This document shows, piece by piece, positions 31,240 through 40,748 of a DNA stretch of 64,000 nucleotides. The notes beneath the pieces are model-generated. The model saw nothing but the letters and a program-made list of their open reading frames with translations. It made no database searches and had not been told where the DNA came from. Positions within the stretch are counted from its first letter, which is position 1. Each line of letters starts with the position of its first letter. A program made the translations under genes and the position numbers. The DNA is from Renibacterium salmoninarum ATCC 33209 (GTDB lineage: Bacteria; Actinomycetota; Actinomycetes; Actinomycetales; Micrococcaceae): positions 1,922,001 through 1,986,000 of the forward strand of contig NC_010168.1 in the NCBI RefSeq assembly GCF_000018885.1. The letters run 5' to 3'.

Positions 31240-32879
31240 GGTTTACCGCCTTGGTTCACCAGTTCTGGTCTGCTCGCATCAAGTGCTTTGACGCCTTCAT
31301 CGCCTAGCACCGCGTGCACATACGAATGCCGGTCCAACATTTCTCGGGCAGCATTATCAGACAGCTCCACCAGCGGGCCGGCAAAAATCGTGAGCAATAA
31401 TCCAACGCCGACCAGGCCCGCAGTGGGTCCGACCATCATCTTCGGCAGCGCAAGTGATTTGCGTTGCGCTTTGAGCGCGCTTTGCGTTTTGATCTGGCCG
31501 GGCTCCGCGTCGGTACCAGCCAAAAGCACCGGCTCCGGATTTTCTGCCTCTTCTGGACTGCGCCAAAATGCTCGATTCCAAACGCGGGCGATGGCTAGGA
31601 GAGTCAGCAATGAAACCGCGACGCTGCCACCCACAAGAACCCAAGCAAGCGGAGTGCCCAAGGCAGATCCGGCCTGTAGCAGGCCCAATTTGCCCAAGAA
31701 ACCGGAGAAAGGAGGAATGCCAGCAAGGTTCATTGCCGGAATAAAGAACAACACGCCCAGTATTGGCGAGAGTTTAGCTAACCCGCCTAAGCGATCAATC
31801 GAGGTGGTGCCACCGCGCCGCTCTATAAGACCCGTGACCAGGAAGAGGCTCGTTTGAATCGTAATGTGGTGCACTACGTAATAGACCGCAGCTCCCAGGC
31901 CCAGTTTGGACGATATTGATAGGCCAAACACCATGTAGCCAATATGGCTAACCAAAGTAAAGGAGAGCAGACGTTTAATATCCGTCTGCGCAATCGCACC
32001 TAATATCCCGACCACCATGGTCAGAAGAGCCACCACCATTAAGAAGTCATTGAGCGTGTCTCCCGGGAATAATAAGGTCTCAGTTCGGACCATCGCATAA
32101 ACGCCGACCTTGGTCAGCAATCCAGCGAACACCGCGGTAACCGGGGCAGGGGCGGTTGGGTAAGAGTCTGGTAGCCAAAAACTTAGCGGGAACACCGCAG
32201 CTTTGATGCCGAAAGCGATCAAGAGCATTAGGTGCAGCATGGTCTGCGTGCCCTGGTCTAGGTTGGCTAGTTTGACGGCAAGGTCGGCCATATTGATGGC
32301 CCCGGTTGCACCATAGATCATCGCAATGGCAATCAGGAACAGCAGCGACGAAACCACGCTGACCACTACATACGTGACCCCTGCCCGGACCCTTGGCCCG
32401 GTCCCACCTAAGGTCATCAGGACATAGCTCGCGGTGAGCAAAATCTCGAATCCCACGTAGAGGTTGAAAAGATCGCCGGAAAGAAAAGCATTGGAGACGC
32501 CGGCCATCAAAATCAAGTAGGTCGGGTGGAAGATCGACACCGGGCCTTCTGCATCGCCGTCGGCCGCGCCCTGACCCGTAGCGTAAATCAAGACGGCCAG
32601 GCCAACTACTGAAGAGACCACCAACATCAGCGAAGAGAACTGGTCTACCACCAGGACCACTCCCCACGGTGGCAACCAACCGCCCAAATTGACCGCTACC
32701 GTGCCACCATTCCAAACTTGCGCTAACAAGCTAAGTTCTAACAGCAGGGTTATGGTCAGCACGCCAATGCTTACGGCTTGTTGTGCTTTGGGGTGCCGAA
32801 TCAGTAAAAAGGCTACGGCCGCGCCGAGAAACGGCAAGATAATTGCCAGCGGCGTAAGCGATGCGAGTGTGAGGTTCAT
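31236..32879 (-). CDS. mnhD: Na+/H+ antiporter subunit D
   Basis: A proton-translocating MnhD subunit of about 547 residues, homologous to respiratory complex I NuoM/NuoN. Visible are DLFNLYVGFEILLTASYVL with the conserved Glu, KAAVFPLSFWLPDSYPTAP, the TKVGVYAMVR helix with a key Lys, and DIKRLLSFTLVSHIGYM. The start ATG 32879 (MNLTLAS) is chosen because it gives a 4-nt overlap with mnhC; a longer frame adds five residues. Intact. Confidence 0.92.
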   Translation of the reverse strand: MNLTLASLTPLAIILPFLGAAVAFLLIRHPKAQQAVSIGVLTITLLLELSLLAQVWNGGTVAVNLGGWLPPWGVVLVVDQFSSLMLVVSSVVGLAVLIYATGQGAADGDAEGPVSIFHPTYLILMAGVSNAFLSGDLFNLYVGFEILLTASYVLMTLGGTGPRVRAGVTYVVVSVVSSLLFLIAIAMIYGATGAINMADLAVKLANLDQGTQTMLHLMLLIAFGIKAAVFPLSFWLPDSYPTAPAPVTAVFAGLLTKVGVYAMVRTETLLFPGDTLNDFLMVVALLTMVVGILGAIAQTDIKRLLSFTLVSHIGYMVFGLSISSKLGLGAAVYYVVHHITIQTSLFLVTGLIERRGGTTSIDRLGGLAKLSPILGVLFFIPAMNLAGIPPFSGFLGKLGLLQAGSALGTPLAWVLVGGSVAVSLLTLLAIARVWNRAFWRSPEEAENPEPVLLAGTDAEPGQIKTQSALKAQRKSLALPKMMVGPTAGLVGVGLLLTIFAGPLVELSDNAAREMLDRHSYVHAVLGDEGVKALDASRPELVNQGGKP

Positions 32880-33340
32880 GGTTTCTTCCCCCACTTATTT
32901 GATTTGCTCGATTGTTTGCTGATCGGGACGTCGAATTCAGTGGTCTCCAGCGGGATTTCCACATCCTCTTCAGCGTCGAAGCTGGGCTGGTTTGCCACCT
33001 TCCGGTCTTCGTCGTCGTCCTGAACTTCATCCCGGCGGGCCAGCACCCACGTCCGGTAGATGATGCCGAGCATAAACGCGGTAATCGCGAAAGAAATCAC
33101 AATCGAAGTCAAGATCAGCGCCTGCGGCAGCGGATCGTTGTAGCTTTCGGCTGGCACTGATTTGCCAAAAAGCGGCGCGAGGCCGGCATACCCGCCAGTT
33201 GTCAGCAGCAGCAGATTGGTGCCGTTGGCCAGCAACATCAATCCCATCAGCACTCGGGTCAAACTACGTTCAAGTAACAAATAAATTCCGACGGCGTAAA
33301 GCACGCCCATCACTAAAAGCAAGGTCAGGTTGACGGTCAT
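32876..33340 (-). CDS. mnhC: Na+/H+ antiporter subunit C
   Basis: A 154-residue MnhC subunit, homologous to complex I NuoK. Three helices are clear: LTLLLVMGVLYAVGIYLLLE, VLMGLMLLANGTNLLLLTTG and ALILTSIVISFAITAFMLGI. A hydrophilic acidic tail of about 45 residues (RRDEVQDDDEDRK and onward) is longer than in many homologues. ATGA overlaps on both sides. Confidence 0.91.
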   Translation of the reverse strand: MTVNLTLLLVMGVLYAVGIYLLLERSLTRVLMGLMLLANGTNLLLLTTGGYAGLAPLFGKSVPAESYNDPLPQALILTSIVISFAITAFMLGIIYRTWVLARRDEVQDDDEDRKVANQPSFDAEEDVEIPLETTEFDVPISKQSSKSNKWGKKP

Positions 33341-36252
33341 TCGGCCACCACCATGTCGTCACGACGTTCTTCTTCTCGCTCATCGATCTCAGCACCCAAA
33401 CTGCGCAAAACATCGAGCACTAGGCCAACCACAATCAAGTAGACGCCAATATCGAACACTGTTGAGGTAACAAATTTAATATCGCCAAAGATCGGTAGCG
33501 AGAAGCTCCAAATTGCGGTTTGGAAGACCTGCCCGCCAAAGAACAACGGCGCAATTCCGGAAAGCGCTGCAGTGCCCAACCCGGTGCCCAGTAAAGCCCC
33601 AGCACTAATCGGCGTAGCCTCGGCCAGTTCTGCTCTGCCGCCGGCCAAATAACGCAACGTCAAAGCGAGGCCGGCCATCAAACCACCAGCAAAGCCGCCA
33701 CCGGGGAAGTTGTGTCCGGCGAGCAGCAAATACACCGAGAAGATAATCATCGAGTGGAAAAGCAACCGGGTGATCACTTCGAAGATGATTGATCGCCGTT
33801 CTGGCGCAAGGGTTCGGCCAGCTACCAGCCAAGCGTCCCGGCCAACCGTGGCGAACTTGCGGGCTAACCGCAGCGCCGCGACGTCACGCGCGCCATCTGT
33901 CGAGCCGTGATGCCTGCGGCCAATGCTGCCAGTTTCCAGCGTGACCGCTCTAGGCAGCGCGTCTCCGCGATTGCGCACAAAGATCAAGCTGGCAACGCCA
34001 GTCGCGGCAATGGCCAATACCGAAATTTCGCCGAAAGTGTCCCAAGCACGCAAATCCACCAGCGTCACGTTGACGATGTTGAGCCCACCGCCGATGTCAT
34101 AGGCAAGTTTGGGGAACTCTAGCGATATCGGCGCATCCACGCGCGCACCAAGCGCGATGAGTGCCACCACAACCATCGTGGCACCAAAGGCAATACCAAT
34201 GAGCATCCGAATAAAACGGTGCGAACCCCTGGTCCGGTCTCGCAGCTCCGGGGGCAAGGAACGCATAGCCAAAACAAAAGCAACCAAAATGATTGATTCA
34301 ACAAACATCTGCGTCAGCGCCAAATCGGGCGCACCCTGGAACGCGAAGATCAAGGCAATGCCATACCCGGTAACCGAGACCATTAACACGGCAAGGAAGC
34401 GCTTATTTGCCCTTGCCGCCGCGACCGCACCAATAATGATGACGACGGCGGCAACCAGCTGCGCAGGCGAGCCGGGGTCGAAGAAATACACTTCGGGGAA
34501 CGGTCTGCCGCTCATCAGAACTGCAACGATATTCACACCGACCGTGGCCGAAAGGATCACGGCAAGGTAGAAGAACAAGGAACCACGCTGAGTGCGTCCA
34601 GTTACCCAGATTGCGACGTCGTCGATCGCGCCGATGATGTTTCGGTAACCCTTTTCGGCATCAATAAGCGGGTAAATCTTGTCTTGTGCCCGTTCGATCC
34701 GCTCACGGAAAACGAAAAGCAGCGCGCCAACGCTCAGGGTCAGTACGCTCAGCCAAAGTGCAAGATTGAAGCCGGAAAACAAGCTGAGATAAGGGTCCTT
34801 TTCACCGGAAGTCAAAAATTTATTGCTGTACGGTTCAATCCAACTCTGCACCGGGACAAACCAAATTCCCGCCACAACGGTGAGCACGGCAAGAATTGCT
34901 GGCGCCGCAAGAAACTCGGTAGAGACTTTGCCAAATGCGGTGGCCATTCCCTTGGATTTCCGTGCGAATCCGCCCCACCAGAACCTTGCGCTGTAAGCGA
35001 CGGTGAGCATTGAACCAATGACTGCGCCGGCTACCACCCAAGGATTCTCAAAGTTGATCAAGGCCTGGTAAACCGCTTCTTTCGCCACGAAGCCAGCCAT
35101 CAGCGGCACTCCGGCCATCGAAGCAGCACCAATTGCGGCAATCACGCCGAGCACCCGTGACGCCCGGAAGACGCCAGAAAGCTTCCTAATATCTCGAGTT
35201 CCGGTCTGATGATCGATGATGCCAACCACCAAGAATAGGGTTGCCTTAAACAGTCCGTGCGCGAGCAAAAGCGCCATACCAGCAAGTGCCCCAGCGGGTG
35301 TGCCAAGGCCGACCACAAGCGTCAGGAACCCCAACTGGCTCACGGTTCCATAGGCCAAAATCAACTTCAAATCGTTCTGGCGCAACGCTCGCCAGCCGCC
35401 CACCAGCATGGTGCCCAAGCCCAACACGATCACGGTTGGTTGCCAGAACGGGGTGTGCGCAAAAGCCGGCGCCAGCATCGCGATCAGGAAGATGCCGGCC
35501 TTAACCATGGCCGCAGCATGCAGATAAGCGCTAACGGGTGTTGGCGCTGCCATTGCGCCAGGTAGCCAGAAGTGGAATGGGATCAATGCGGATTTACTGA
35601 CCGCACCGATCAAAATCAAGAACACGCCGATGTCTACCAACGTTCCGGTGGGTACGTGGTTCAGAATTTCGGAGATCTGATACGTTCCGGCCGCTTGGCC
35701 CAGCATGATGATGCCGACCAGCATGGTCAGGCCGCCAAAGGTGGTCACCATAAGCGCCTGAAGCGCAGCTCGCCGCGCGGCGATTCTGGTTCTCGAGTAA
35801 CCGATCAGCAGGTAGGACAAAACCGTAGTCAGTTCCCAAAAGATGAAGAGCAAGATCAGATCGTCGGCAGCAACCAAGCCAAACATGACCCCAGCAAACG
35901 CTAGGAGCTGCGCACCGAACCCGGCGCCGTGCGCCCGGAAGGCGCCGTCGTCAGTTTTGAAATATCTTGCACAATAGGCCAGTACCAAAGCGCCAACGCC
36001 AAGGATTAACAGCGAAAGCAACCAAGCGAGGTCGTCCAACTGGAAAGAGATATTGAGGCCGAAATCCGAGATCCAGGAGAAACTCTCCATGGGCGGTTTG
36101 CCATCTTCGATCGCATCGTATTGCGCAAGGAGCCAAATAAATGAGCCAGCGGGTACCGCGGCCAGCACGTAGAACGCGTTGCGTCCCAACCAACGGAAGA
36201 AAAATGGCGCTATCAACGCCACCACAAAGTGGGCGGTGAGGATAGTTAGCAC
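33337..36252 (-). CDS. mnhA: Na+/H+ antiporter subunit A with fused MnhB domain
   Basis: A 971-residue subunit, first gene of the operon. The N-terminal two thirds is the NuoL-like MnhA part (IFWELTTVLSYLLIGYS, PFHFWLPGAMAAPTPVSAYLHAAAMVKAG, LKLILAYGTVSQLGF). The C-terminal 170 residues are MnhB-like (FHSMIIFSVYLLLAGHNFPGGG, SISTVFDIGVYL-type ending), so subunit B is fused as in many actinobacteria and no separate mnhB exists. It forms the main ion path of the complex. The promoter should lie in the 110-bp divergent gap shared with the broken MFS gene. Confidence 0.92.
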   Translation of the reverse strand: MLTILTAHFVVALIAPFFFRWLGRNAFYVLAAVPAGSFIWLLAQYDAIEDGKPPMESFSWISDFGLNISFQLDDLAWLLSLLILGVGALVLAYCARYFKTDDGAFRAHGAGFGAQLLAFAGVMFGLVAADDLILLFIFWELTTVLSYLLIGYSRTRIAARRAALQALMVTTFGGLTMLVGIIMLGQAAGTYQISEILNHVPTGTLVDIGVFLILIGAVSKSALIPFHFWLPGAMAAPTPVSAYLHAAAMVKAGIFLIAMLAPAFAHTPFWQPTVIVLGLGTMLVGGWRALRQNDLKLILAYGTVSQLGFLTLVVGLGTPAGALAGMALLLAHGLFKATLFLVVGIIDHQTGTRDIRKLSGVFRASRVLGVIAAIGAASMAGVPLMAGFVAKEAVYQALINFENPWVVAGAVIGSMLTVAYSARFWWGGFARKSKGMATAFGKVSTEFLAAPAILAVLTVVAGIWFVPVQSWIEPYSNKFLTSGEKDPYLSLFSGFNLALWLSVLTLSVGALLFVFRERIERAQDKIYPLIDAEKGYRNIIGAIDDVAIWVTGRTQRGSLFFYLAVILSATVGVNIVAVLMSGRPFPEVYFFDPGSPAQLVAAVVIIIGAVAAARANKRFLAVLMVSVTGYGIALIFAFQGAPDLALTQMFVESIILVAFVLAMRSLPPELRDRTRGSHRFIRMLIGIAFGATMVVVALIALGARVDAPISLEFPKLAYDIGGGLNIVNVTLVDLRAWDTFGEISVLAIAATGVASLIFVRNRGDALPRAVTLETGSIGRRHHGSTDGARDVAALRLARKFATVGRDAWLVAGRTLAPERRSIIFEVITRLLFHSMIIFSVYLLLAGHNFPGGGFAGGLMAGLALTLRYLAGGRAELAEATPISAGALLGTGLGTAALSGIAPLFFGGQVFQTAIWSFSLPIFGDIKFVTSTVFDIGVYLIVVGLVLDVLRSLGAEIDEREEERRDDMVVAE

Positions 36253-36362
36253 GATCGGCTCCGTCTGCTGGATTCGGTCGGGTTTGGTTATTCAGTCTAT
36301 CAATTTTCATCCGCATATTTTCCTCTCGCCTCGGTTTTGCATTGGCTGGTAGCATTCACGGT

Positions 36363-37649
36363 ATGACCGGACTCACAATGCCCACCGGAGTTGACTCACC
36401 CGCCCCCAGCACTAAGCGACAGATTGTTGCTTGGGCTGCCTGGGATTGGGGTTCGGCCGCCTTCAACGCGGTGATGACCACCTTCATCTTCACCGCGTTT
36501 TATCTCACCACCGATATTTTTGGCGGTGCAGATCACGCCTCGCAGGTGCTCGGACTGGCATTGGGCGTGGCCGGAATTCTGATGGCGCTGCTCGCGCCAG
36601 TCGCGGGCCAACGAACCGACCACAGCGGCCGACGTCGGCTCTGGTTGGGCATCAATACGCTGATTGTGGTGCTACTGACCGCGAGCTGCTTCTTTGTGTT
36701 GCCAGACCCAGCGTATTTGCTACTCGGCTGTGCTCTTTTAGCTGCCGGACACGTATTTTCTGAGCTAGCCTCGGTCAATTACAACGCGATGCTGTTACAG
36801 ATTTCGACGCCGAAGACGATAGGCAAGATTTCCGGCATCGGCTGGGCATCGGGCTACTTAGGCGGCATCGTGCTCTTGGTGGCGTTGTACTTTGGCGTAC
36901 TTTCGCCCGGGGTGGACTTTTTCGGTTTGGATGAAAACACCAAATACCGAGCGGTAGCTTTGATTTCCGCAGCCTGGATTGCGGTTTTCTCAATTCCGGT
37001 CCTTTTGGCGGTGCCGGAAAATCCGCGTGATTCGGTTGCACCCAAAGTTGGCTTTTTTGCTTCCTAAATATGCAGCTGTTTCGGACCATTGCTCGGCTCT
37101 GGCGAGGTGAACGGCACACACTCTACTTTTTGATTTCCAGCGCAATATTCCGCGACGGGCTGGCAGCCATTTTCACCTTCGGTGCGGTGATCGCCGTCGG
37201 AACTTTCGGTTTCGCCAAAGGAGACGTGTTGATCTTCGCGATCGCGGGCAATGTCGTGGCCGCAATCGGCGCGTTTTCGGCCGGCTATTTCGATGACAAG
37301 CTCGGACCCAAAACGGTGATTGTGATTTCGCTGGTTGGCCTGCTGGTCTCCGGCGTGGTGCTGTTCTTTAGCTCCGGAAAGACGATTTTCTGGATATTTG
37401 GCCTGTTACTTTGCCTGTTTTTGGGGCCCGCCCAGTCCTCGGCACGGACCTTCGTGGGGCGCCTCGCGCCGGCTGCTGTACGGGCTGTACGCAACGACGG
37501 GTCGAGCGGCGTCGTTCATCGCGCCCATGCTGTTCGCAGCCTTCATAGCCTGGTTCGGCACACAGCGCTGGGGAATTTTGGGCATCATGATCGTGCTCCT
37601 CGCCGGTCTAGCACTGTTGCTCCCGGTCAAATCCCCCACCCGAACCTAA
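36363..37649 (+). pseudogene. MFS transporter (UMF1-like), two lesions
   Basis: Reading three frames together gives one permease of about 430 residues. The first part (VAWAAWDWGSAAFNAVMTTFIF, GRRRLWLGIN) ends at a false stop after VAPKVGFFAS, at a T6 run; the frame resumes as MQLFRTIARLWRGER at 37070. A second break near 37465 loses several codons as well as the frame: LAPA jumps to LYGLYATTGRAASFIAPMLF, where relatives have GREGEL between. The late segment ends with LLLPVKSPTRT at 37649. UMF1 members are poorly characterised exporters. Non-functional as written. Confidence 0.82.
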
Positions 37650-37662
37650 CCCCTCCCCGTCT

Positions 37663-37705
37663 CCCCTCCCACCTCCCGTCGAGTGTCGACGGTAGGTGGG
37701 AGGGG
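37663..37705. terminator. Bidirectional hairpin between convergent genes
   Basis: Twelve-base arms (CCCCTCCCACCT at 37663-37674 and AGGTGGGAGGGG at 37694-37705) enclose an inner GTCGA-GTG-TCGAC palindrome. It lies between a broken MFS gene and a convergent gene. The inner 13 bases equal the outer core of the family B palindromes at 38717 and 51379. Confidence 0.75.
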
Positions 37706-37707
37706 TG

Positions 37708-38649
37708 TTAGGCAGATCTTTTCCAGCCACGCTCGAGCAGCAAGCGCCGAATCATTTGCGCCACTCCGGGATATCCCCGATCTCGGGTCATCTCGCGAGT
37801 CACCTTTATCGTGATCCATCCTGCACGGGCCGTTTCTAAATCGCGACGAGCATCTCTAGCCTGCTGTTCGACGCTTAGGTGATGGCCGCCGTCGTACTGG
37901 ATGGAGATTCGATACTGGCGATACGCCAAATCGGGCCAAGCGATTTCAGTGCCGCTTGAATCAAAAATAACCAGTCCCATCTCCGGTTCAGGTGTCCCGG
38001 AATCGACCAGAGCCAGCCGCAAATACGTTTCTGGTGGCGAGTCCGCACCCACCCGGATTGCGTCGAGGGCCAGGCGCGCCAATCTGATGCTGCGCGCACC
38101 CTTGTGATTTTCAATGATTTGGGCAAGATCCGACGTCGAACAAAGCGCAGTTCTCGCCGGACCGAAACTCCGCTGATACTGACAGACCATGGCATCACCC
38201 ATCGCCACTAGCTCTGCAAAACTCAAGAGCCCAGCGAGATCTAGCCAGGTTCGCGCCGGCGAAGTGACCGCTAGCCCATAAAGGTCGGTAATCTCAGACG
38301 CACGCAGCCGCAACCTATGTGCTCGCACGCCCGCCCGCAGAATGGAGCTACTGGGCGAAAGCTTTGCGACGTGGATTTGCCGCTCCGATTGAACCCACCC
38401 CGGAATTGGTAACTTCCAAAGCTTCGCCGCTGAGCCATGACAAAGGACAGCTCGCGGCGTCACCTTGAGAATAGGAGCAACGACCGACGCAAAATCCTGC
38501 TGCACACCCCACGGAACACGAATACCGCGGCTGGCAGTGAGCAAGTCCTTACGCCTGGTTCTCGCTCTGCTAACACCCAGTTCCGCCGCTTCCGAAGTGG
38601 AAAATGACCTCTCTCGAATTTCCGCCGGCAATTGTTCAGGAGAATTCAT
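37708..38649 (-). CDS. AbiEi/DUF559-type protein with VSR-like endonuclease fold
   Basis: A 313-residue protein. The N-terminus (FSTSEAAELGVSRARTRRKDLLTASRGIRVPWG) resembles the winged-helix domain of AbiEi-type antitoxins. The C-terminus (PDLAYRQYRISIQYDGGHHL, ARDARRDLETARAGWITIKVT) resembles the DUF559/VSR endonuclease-like fold, with D and E/Q residues at expected places. Such proteins are abundant in Arthrobacter and relatives, often annotated as type IV antitoxin-like, but no AbiEii toxin is coded nearby, so a toxin-antitoxin role is not supported. Actual function unknown. Confidence 0.7.
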   Translation of the reverse strand: MNSPEQLPAEIRERSFSTSEAAELGVSRARTRRKDLLTASRGIRVPWGVQQDFASVVAPILKVTPRAVLCHGSAAKLWKLPIPGWVQSERQIHVAKLSPSSSILRAGVRAHRLRLRASEITDLYGLAVTSPARTWLDLAGLLSFAELVAMGDAMVCQYQRSFGPARTALCSTSDLAQIIENHKGARSIRLARLALDAIRVGADSPPETYLRLALVDSGTPEPEMGLVIFDSSGTEIAWPDLAYRQYRISIQYDGGHHLSVEQQARDARRDLETARAGWITIKVTREMTRDRGYPGVAQMIRRLLLERGWKRSA

Positions 38650-38716
38650 TTCTCCATCGTGGAAGAAAAATCAGTCCGCCATGACGTTATCCACAGGGTA
38701 GAACTCCCCATCCTGC

Positions 38717-38777
38717 GCCGAGTGTCGACTTGTGGCTGGTTTTGACGCCGAAAACCAGCCACAAGTCGACACTCGGC
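38717..38777. repeat. Gene-end palindrome, family B copy 1
   Basis: Perfect 27-bp arms (38717-38743 and 38751-38777) with a 7-nt loop, starting GCCGAGTGTCGACTTGTGGC. It lies 27 bp past the dcd stop, between two minus-strand genes. The outer 20 or more bases of each arm recur at 51379-51441 after the ferritin gene. Probably a terminator-like dispersed repeat. Confidence 0.85.
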
Positions 38778-38804
38778 GGGGGAAGGCGGAGAGGGCGGGG
38801 GGGG

Positions 38805-39380
38805 TTAGATTTCGGTGCGGTGGAAGTTTTGGTGGCTTCGCGACGCCGTTGGGCCGCGCTGGCCTTGGTATCGATTTCCGTATGCTCCCGAACCGTAGGG
38901 GTGCTCAGCGGGCGAGGAAAGTTGGAAGAAGCAGAGCTGACCAATTTTGGAACCGGGCCAAAGCTTGATCGGCAGCGTAGCCATATTAGAGAGCTCCAGC
39001 GTTACGTGCCCAGAGAATCCTGGGTCGATAAAACCAGCCGTCGAGTGCGTCAAAAGTCCCAACCGGCCCAGCGAGGACTTGCCTTCCAAGCGAGCAGCGA
39101 CGTCGTCGGGCAAGGTTACGGCCTCATATGTGGAGCCCAGGACAAACTCACCAGGATGCAAAATAAAGGGCTCATCCGCAGCAACTTCGACCAGTCGAGT
39201 CAGCTCGGGCTGCTCCTCGGCCGGATCAATGTGCGCATATTTGTGGTTGTCGAAAAGCCGGAACAGCTTGTCGATCCGCACGTCCACGCTTGACGGTTGC
39301 ACCATAGACGGCTCGAAGGGATCCAGCACAATGCGGCCAGAGTCGATTTGGGTTCGGATGTCGCGGTCGGAGATCAGCAC
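38805..39380 (-). CDS. dcd: dCTP deaminase
   Basis: A 191-residue trimeric nucleotide enzyme: dCTP to dUTP, and in the bifunctional DCD:DUT form on to dUMP. Conserved stretches: [50 protein letters not shown] in part (with the catalytic-site SSLGR), and [18 protein letters not shown] with the catalytic Glu. Actinobacterial Dcd proteins of this length are mostly dUMP-forming. It ends 28 bp before a long palindrome. Intact; starts at ATG 39380. Confidence 0.93.
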
Positions 39381-39398
39381 CCTAATAAAATAGCCTAC

Positions 39399-40283
39399 TT
39401 ATCCCCGGTCATCCTCAGCGTCCGCAGCGCCTTGGCTAATCTCGGTGCGCACCGCGAACAGTTCTGGGAAGAAAGTCAGCTCCAGGGCGCGCTGCAAGAA
39501 GCCGACGCCGGAGGATCCACCAGTACCGGTCTTCATCCCGATCGTGCGCAGAACCGTCTTCATATGCCGGAACCGCCAGAGCTGAAAGTTATCCTCCAAG
39601 TCCACCAGCTCTTCGCAAGCTTCGTACAGATCCCAATACTTTTCGGTATTTTCATAGATCTTTCGGTAGAGCTGCACCAAATCTTCAGAAAACACGTGCG
39701 CCTCGGAAACATCCCGATCCAATAGCGCTGCCGGCACATCGAATCCGCGACGCGCAAGCAGCCGGATGAATTCGTCATAAATACTGGTCTCGCCTAGCAA
39801 ACCGCTAAGTAACTGCTCTGCGGCCGGATCGGCCTTGAAGACTTTGATCATGCCAGCGTTCTTGTTGCCCAATAAGAACTCGACGGCGCGGTATTGATAG
39901 GAATGGAAGCCCGAGGATGCGCCCAAATCACCGCGGAATTGTGTGTACTCAGTGGGCGTCAGAGTGGCCAATACGCTCCACTGCTCGGTGAGCGAGCGCT
40001 GTATGTGCTTGATTCGGGCGATGCATTTCATCGCCATGCGCAGATCGTTCTGCTGCAAGGAGGATCTCACCGTTCGCAGCTCGTGCAAGACCAGTTTGAG
40101 CCACAGTTCGGAGGTTTGGTGCTGGATGATGAACAGCATCTCATCGTGGTGTTCGGGCGAACTCACCGGGTGCTGCGCAGAAAGCAGCTCGTCCAGCGCA
40201 AGGTAACCTCCGTAGCTCATTTTGTCCCGGAAATCGGTTTCAATACCCGTCTCAAGACTTCTGGTGTTCTTCTCTACGCTCAC
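39399..40283 (-). CDS. kynA: Tryptophan 2,3-dioxygenase
   Basis: A 294-residue heme enzyme opening the indole ring of tryptophan to N-formylkynurenine, the first step of the kynurenine pathway. Typical are MSYGGYLALDELLSAQHP, HHDEMLFIIQHQTSELWLKL (distal His region), FRGDLGASSGFHSYQYR (substrate ligands) and FRHMKTVLRTIGMKTGTGGSSG with the proximal heme His and the substrate-binding loop. No other kynurenine genes are in the window. Intact. It is followed closely by dcd on the same strand. Confidence 0.94.
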   Translation of the reverse strand: MSVEKNTRSLETGIETDFRDKMSYGGYLALDELLSAQHPVSSPEHHDEMLFIIQHQTSELWLKLVLHELRTVRSSLQQNDLRMAMKCIARIKHIQRSLTEQWSVLATLTPTEYTQFRGDLGASSGFHSYQYRAVEFLLGNKNAGMIKVFKADPAAEQLLSGLLGETSIYDEFIRLLARRGFDVPAALLDRDVSEAHVFSEDLVQLYRKIYENTEKYWDLYEACEELVDLEDNFQLWRFRHMKTVLRTIGMKTGTGGSSGVGFLQRALELTFFPELFAVRTEISQGAADAEDDRG

Positions 40284-40333
40284 GCGTCAAGGTTACGCTG
40301 CCGGGCCCCTCCAAGCCCGCAGCGCCGCATCTC

Positions 40334-40400
40334 TTGACAGCTCGGATTCAAGGATCTACATTTAACATATTCGTTAATTAACGAATATGTTAAATGTAGA
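40334..40400 (+). promoter_or_regulatory. Promoter overlapped by a perfect 46-bp palindromic operator
   Basis: TTGACA at 40334-40339 and TACATT at 40357-40362, 17 bp apart, form a good sigma-A promoter. A perfect palindrome with 23-bp arms (40355-40377, 40378-40400; core GTTAATTAAC) covers the -10 box and the presumed start, ending nine bases before the ArsR gene. This is a natural autorepressor operator. Length and perfection are unusual. Confidence 0.75.
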
Positions 40401-40409
40401 AAGGGTCAG

Positions 40410-40748
40410 ATGGCTACCGACCAGCTCAGTACGGTCTTCCAAGCTCTGGCTGATCCAACTCGACGCGCAATTTTGGCCAGGCTTTCCGACGGCGATGCAA
40501 ACGTTTCAGAATTAGCAGAGCCTTTCGAAATTAGCCTGCCCGCAATCTCGCGGCATTTAAAAGTTCTTGAAGCTGCAGGGCTGATCTCCAGGGGTCAAAC
40601 CGCACAGTGGCGCAGCGCAAAATTGGAACCGATCGCGCTCGAGGAAGCATTCGAGTGGATGGCACCGTACCGGCAAATCTGGGACACCAGACTTGGCCGG
40701 CTGGAAAAACACTTGAAAACCGTTCAAGAAATGCAGGAAGAAAAATGA
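40410..40748 (+). CDS. ArsR-family winged-helix regulator (SRPBCC-linked type)
   Basis: A 112-residue repressor with the family core ADPTRRAILARLSDGDANVSELAEPF...ISLPAISRHLKVLEAAGLISRG. No metal-binding Cys or His cluster is present, which fits the branch coded upstream of AHSA1/SRPBCC genes. It overlaps the next gene by 4 nt (ATGA at 40745-40748). It very likely binds the palindrome just upstream. Ribosome site AAAGGG. Ligand unknown. Confidence 0.85.
   Translation: MATDQLSTVFQALADPTRRAILARLSDGDANVSELAEPFEISLPAISRHLKVLEAAGLISRGQTAQWRSAKLEPIALEEAFEWMAPYRQIWDTRLGRLEKHLKTVQEMQEEK

Noticed and set aside
37708..38649. Type IV toxin-antitoxin locus
   Set aside because: Only the AbiEi-like N-terminal domain is present and no AbiEii nucleotidyltransferase toxin is coded nearby.
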